The translations under genes and the position numbers were made by a program. DNA of 41,987 nt, from NCBI GenBank assembly GCA_016207605.1, contig JACQPJ010000042.1, positions 1-41,987 on the forward strand, read 5' to 3'. Position 1 is the stretch's first letter; every line of letters begins with the position of its first letter. The stretch is from Elusimicrobiota bacterium (GTDB taxonomy: Bacteria > Elusimicrobiota > Elusimicrobia > UBA1565 > UBA9628). Shown one piece after another: positions 41,065-41,987 of the stretch. Under the pieces are notes generated by a model, which did no database searches, was not told the origin of the DNA, and was given only the letters and a program-made list of their open reading frames with translations.

Positions 41065-41146
41065 CAGCCTAGGACTTTCGGCCTATCTCCTGATAGGCCG
41101 TAGGACCCATGCAGAAGCTTGGACCGCATTCCATACTTCAAGCGCC
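41065..41146 (+). promoter_or_regulatory. Paired GGNCC-box promoter element (site E)
   Basis: Box 1 CCTAGGACTTTCGGCCTA (41068-41085) and box 2 TAGGCCGTAGGACCC (41094-41108), about 24 bp apart, run into CATGC at 41108-41112. Exactly 19 bp follow to a -10-like CATACT (41132-41137), and the ATG at 41147 lies 9 bp further. The hexamer is weak but its position matches sites B and D exactly. Confidence 0.6.
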
Positions 41147-41803
41147 ATGATGACAATCACAGCGCTTGCCATGTTGACGCTCGCGGGGACCAGCCATGCA
41201 GATTCTCCGGTCACCTCTATTAAGTTCCATCGAGCTTATGCGGACGTCCCCATGGTGGCCAAGGCCCTCGAGAAGGGCGTCTTGGACAAGAAGATGGCGG
41301 ATTTTCTCTCCTCGCCGCAAAACCCCATCGGTCAGAAGGCCGCGGTCATCAACGCGCTGGGCTGGAGCGTCAGCGGCAACGGGGAGCCGCGCGACGCGCG
41401 AGCAAAGCAGAACGCGATTCTTTATGCGAGCTTTGGGTCGCAAGGTCCGCGTAAAAATCTAAACACGGACGAGATCTTTTCCTTGGGCTATCTGCTCCTC
41501 ATGGATTTATATTCCGATCCGCAAAATGCCCTCCCCTGGCTGGAGAAAGCCTATCAAGAACGCCCAAGCAGTCTGACCATCAGAATGATCTACGCCCTGG
41601 GCCAGGCCCAATACCATGTTCAGACGGGCGACTATTGCAAAGCTTGGCAAACCGTGGATTCTTCGACCCGAGGAAATAATCTCAGGAAAGACCTGCACCC
41701 CGCGGCTGTTAAGATCATCGTGGACCATATGCGGGGGTACAAACCCTATTGTTCCGAACCACTTAAGAGCCTCAAATCGAAAGGGCCGGGAATCTTGATC
41801 TGA
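41147..41803 (+). CDS. Small exported protein of unknown function
   Basis: A 218-residue protein. The signal peptide (MTITALAMLTLAGTSHA) would be cut after SHA, giving a mature start DSPVTS. The remainder is mostly helical, with SLGYLLLMDLYSDPQNALPW and LTIRMIYALGQAQYHVQTGD resembling TPR/Sel1-like helical pairs. Two cysteines (YCKAW and PYCSE) may form a disulfide in the periplasm. Two ATGs stand in tandem (41147 and 41150), so either may be used. Lower GC than the adjacent glycosyltransferase. No family recognised. Confidence 0.7.
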   Translation: MMTITALAMLTLAGTSHADSPVTSIKFHRAYADVPMVAKALEKGVLDKKMADFLSSPQNPIGQKAAVINALGWSVSGNGEPRDARAKQNAILYASFGSQGPRKNLNTDEIFSLGYLLLMDLYSDPQNALPWLEKAYQERPSSLTIRMIYALGQAQYHVQTGDYCKAWQTVDSSTRGNNLRKDLHPAAVKIIVDHMRGYKPYCSEPLKSLKSKGPGILI

Positions 41804-41828
41804 GCGGACTTCGTCAAGCCGCGGATTT

Positions 41829-41843
41829 GGCGGCGCGTCCGCC
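41829..41843. terminator. Possible bidirectional terminator hairpin
   Basis: GGCGG-CGCGT-CCGCC forms a 5-bp G/C stem (6 with the flanking T-A pair) between two convergent genes. There is no T-run on either side, so it is only a weak candidate. Confidence 0.25.
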
Positions 41844-41849
41844 AGGCGG

Positions 41850-41987
41850 CTAGCTCAGGACCTTCTCGACGGCCGCGGCGATCTCCGGGCCGGCGGGGTT
41901 CTTGTCGGGGCCGAAGCGGGCGACGATGCGGCCGGTCTTGTCGGCAAGGAACTTGGAGAAGTTCCAGGGGATATCGCCGGGGAAGCC
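41850..41987 (-). CDS. Glutathione peroxidase, C-terminal fragment
   Basis: The last 45 residues of a gene that continues past the right edge; stop TAG at 41852-41850. The reading [20 protein letters not shown] is the conserved C-terminal block of glutathione peroxidases, including the WNF motif whose Trp and Asn belong to the catalytic tetrad. The family reduces peroxides with thioredoxin or glutathione. The catalytic Cys and Gln lie outside the window. Confidence 0.88.
   Translation of the reverse strand, partial: GFPGDIPWNFSKFLADKTGRIVARFGPDKNPAGPEIAAAVEKVLS

Overview
High-GC bacterial DNA from an organism with an outer membrane. The window holds an ADP-heptose-type glycosyltransferase (GT9), a heptose kinase/nucleotidyltransferase-like fusion, Wzx-like and Wzy-like proteins, GT-C glycosyltransferases and several genes with classical signal peptides. 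Phylum cannot be fixed from sequence alone. The Ala/Pro-rich exported proteins and the repeated promoter motif remind me of Elusimicrobiota, but that is a tentative impression from memory. No rRNA, tRNA, CRISPR array or insertion sequence was seen. Every intergenic gap is shorter than 300 bp.

Layout. (1) 1-133 may be the tail of a plus-strand gene, followed by an orphan copy (about 155-200) of a repeated element. (2) 271-13990, minus strand: 13 tightly packed genes, most joined by ATGA/GTGA overlaps. They encode an NDP-sugar epimerase, a nucleotidyltransferase-kinase fusion, a second epimerase, a two-subunit transketolase, a medium-chain dehydrogenase, a HAD-phosphotransferase fusion, a dehydratase-like SDR, two methyltransferases, an RmlD-like reductase, a GT2 glycosyltransferase and a flippase. 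It reads as one locus that makes, modifies and exports an unusual sugar or glycan. (3) 14067-20126, plus strand: an AAA ATPase, asparagine synthase, an exported beta-propeller-like protein and a VapBC toxin-antitoxin pair. (4) 20139-23464, plus: GT9 and a radical SAM protein, converging with a methyltransferase and a MarC-like protein (minus). (5) 25103-32312, plus: six overlapping genes (GT2, acetyltransferase, GT2/GT-C fusion, second acetyltransferase, DegT aminotransferase, flavoprotein oxidoreductase), a second glycan-modification operon. (6) 32309-34797, minus: two lower-GC genes for exported proteins, one broken by a frameshift. (7) 34955-41044: a divergent pair (GT2 minus, GT-C plus) followed by a Wzy-like/TPR protein and another GT2. 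(8) 41147-41803: a small exported protein. (9) The window ends in the C-terminus of a glutathione peroxidase (minus).

Main discovery. Four exported-protein genes (17597, 33711, 34797 and 41147 starts) share one promoter layout: two or three short palindromic TAGGNCC/GGNCC boxes about 22-25 bp apart, then an AGRCYCATGC-like box, then 19 bp (20 in one case) to a -10-like hexamer. In three of the four exactly 6 bp separate the hexamer from a GTG start, which predicts leaderless mRNA; in the fourth the gap is 9 bp to ATG. A fifth copy at the left edge has no obvious gene. This looks like a dedicated regulon or promoter class for a family of secreted proteins. More widely, many operon-leading genes here have a TANNNT-like hexamer 6-10 bp before the start codon and no Shine-Dalgarno, so leaderless initiation seems common in this genome.
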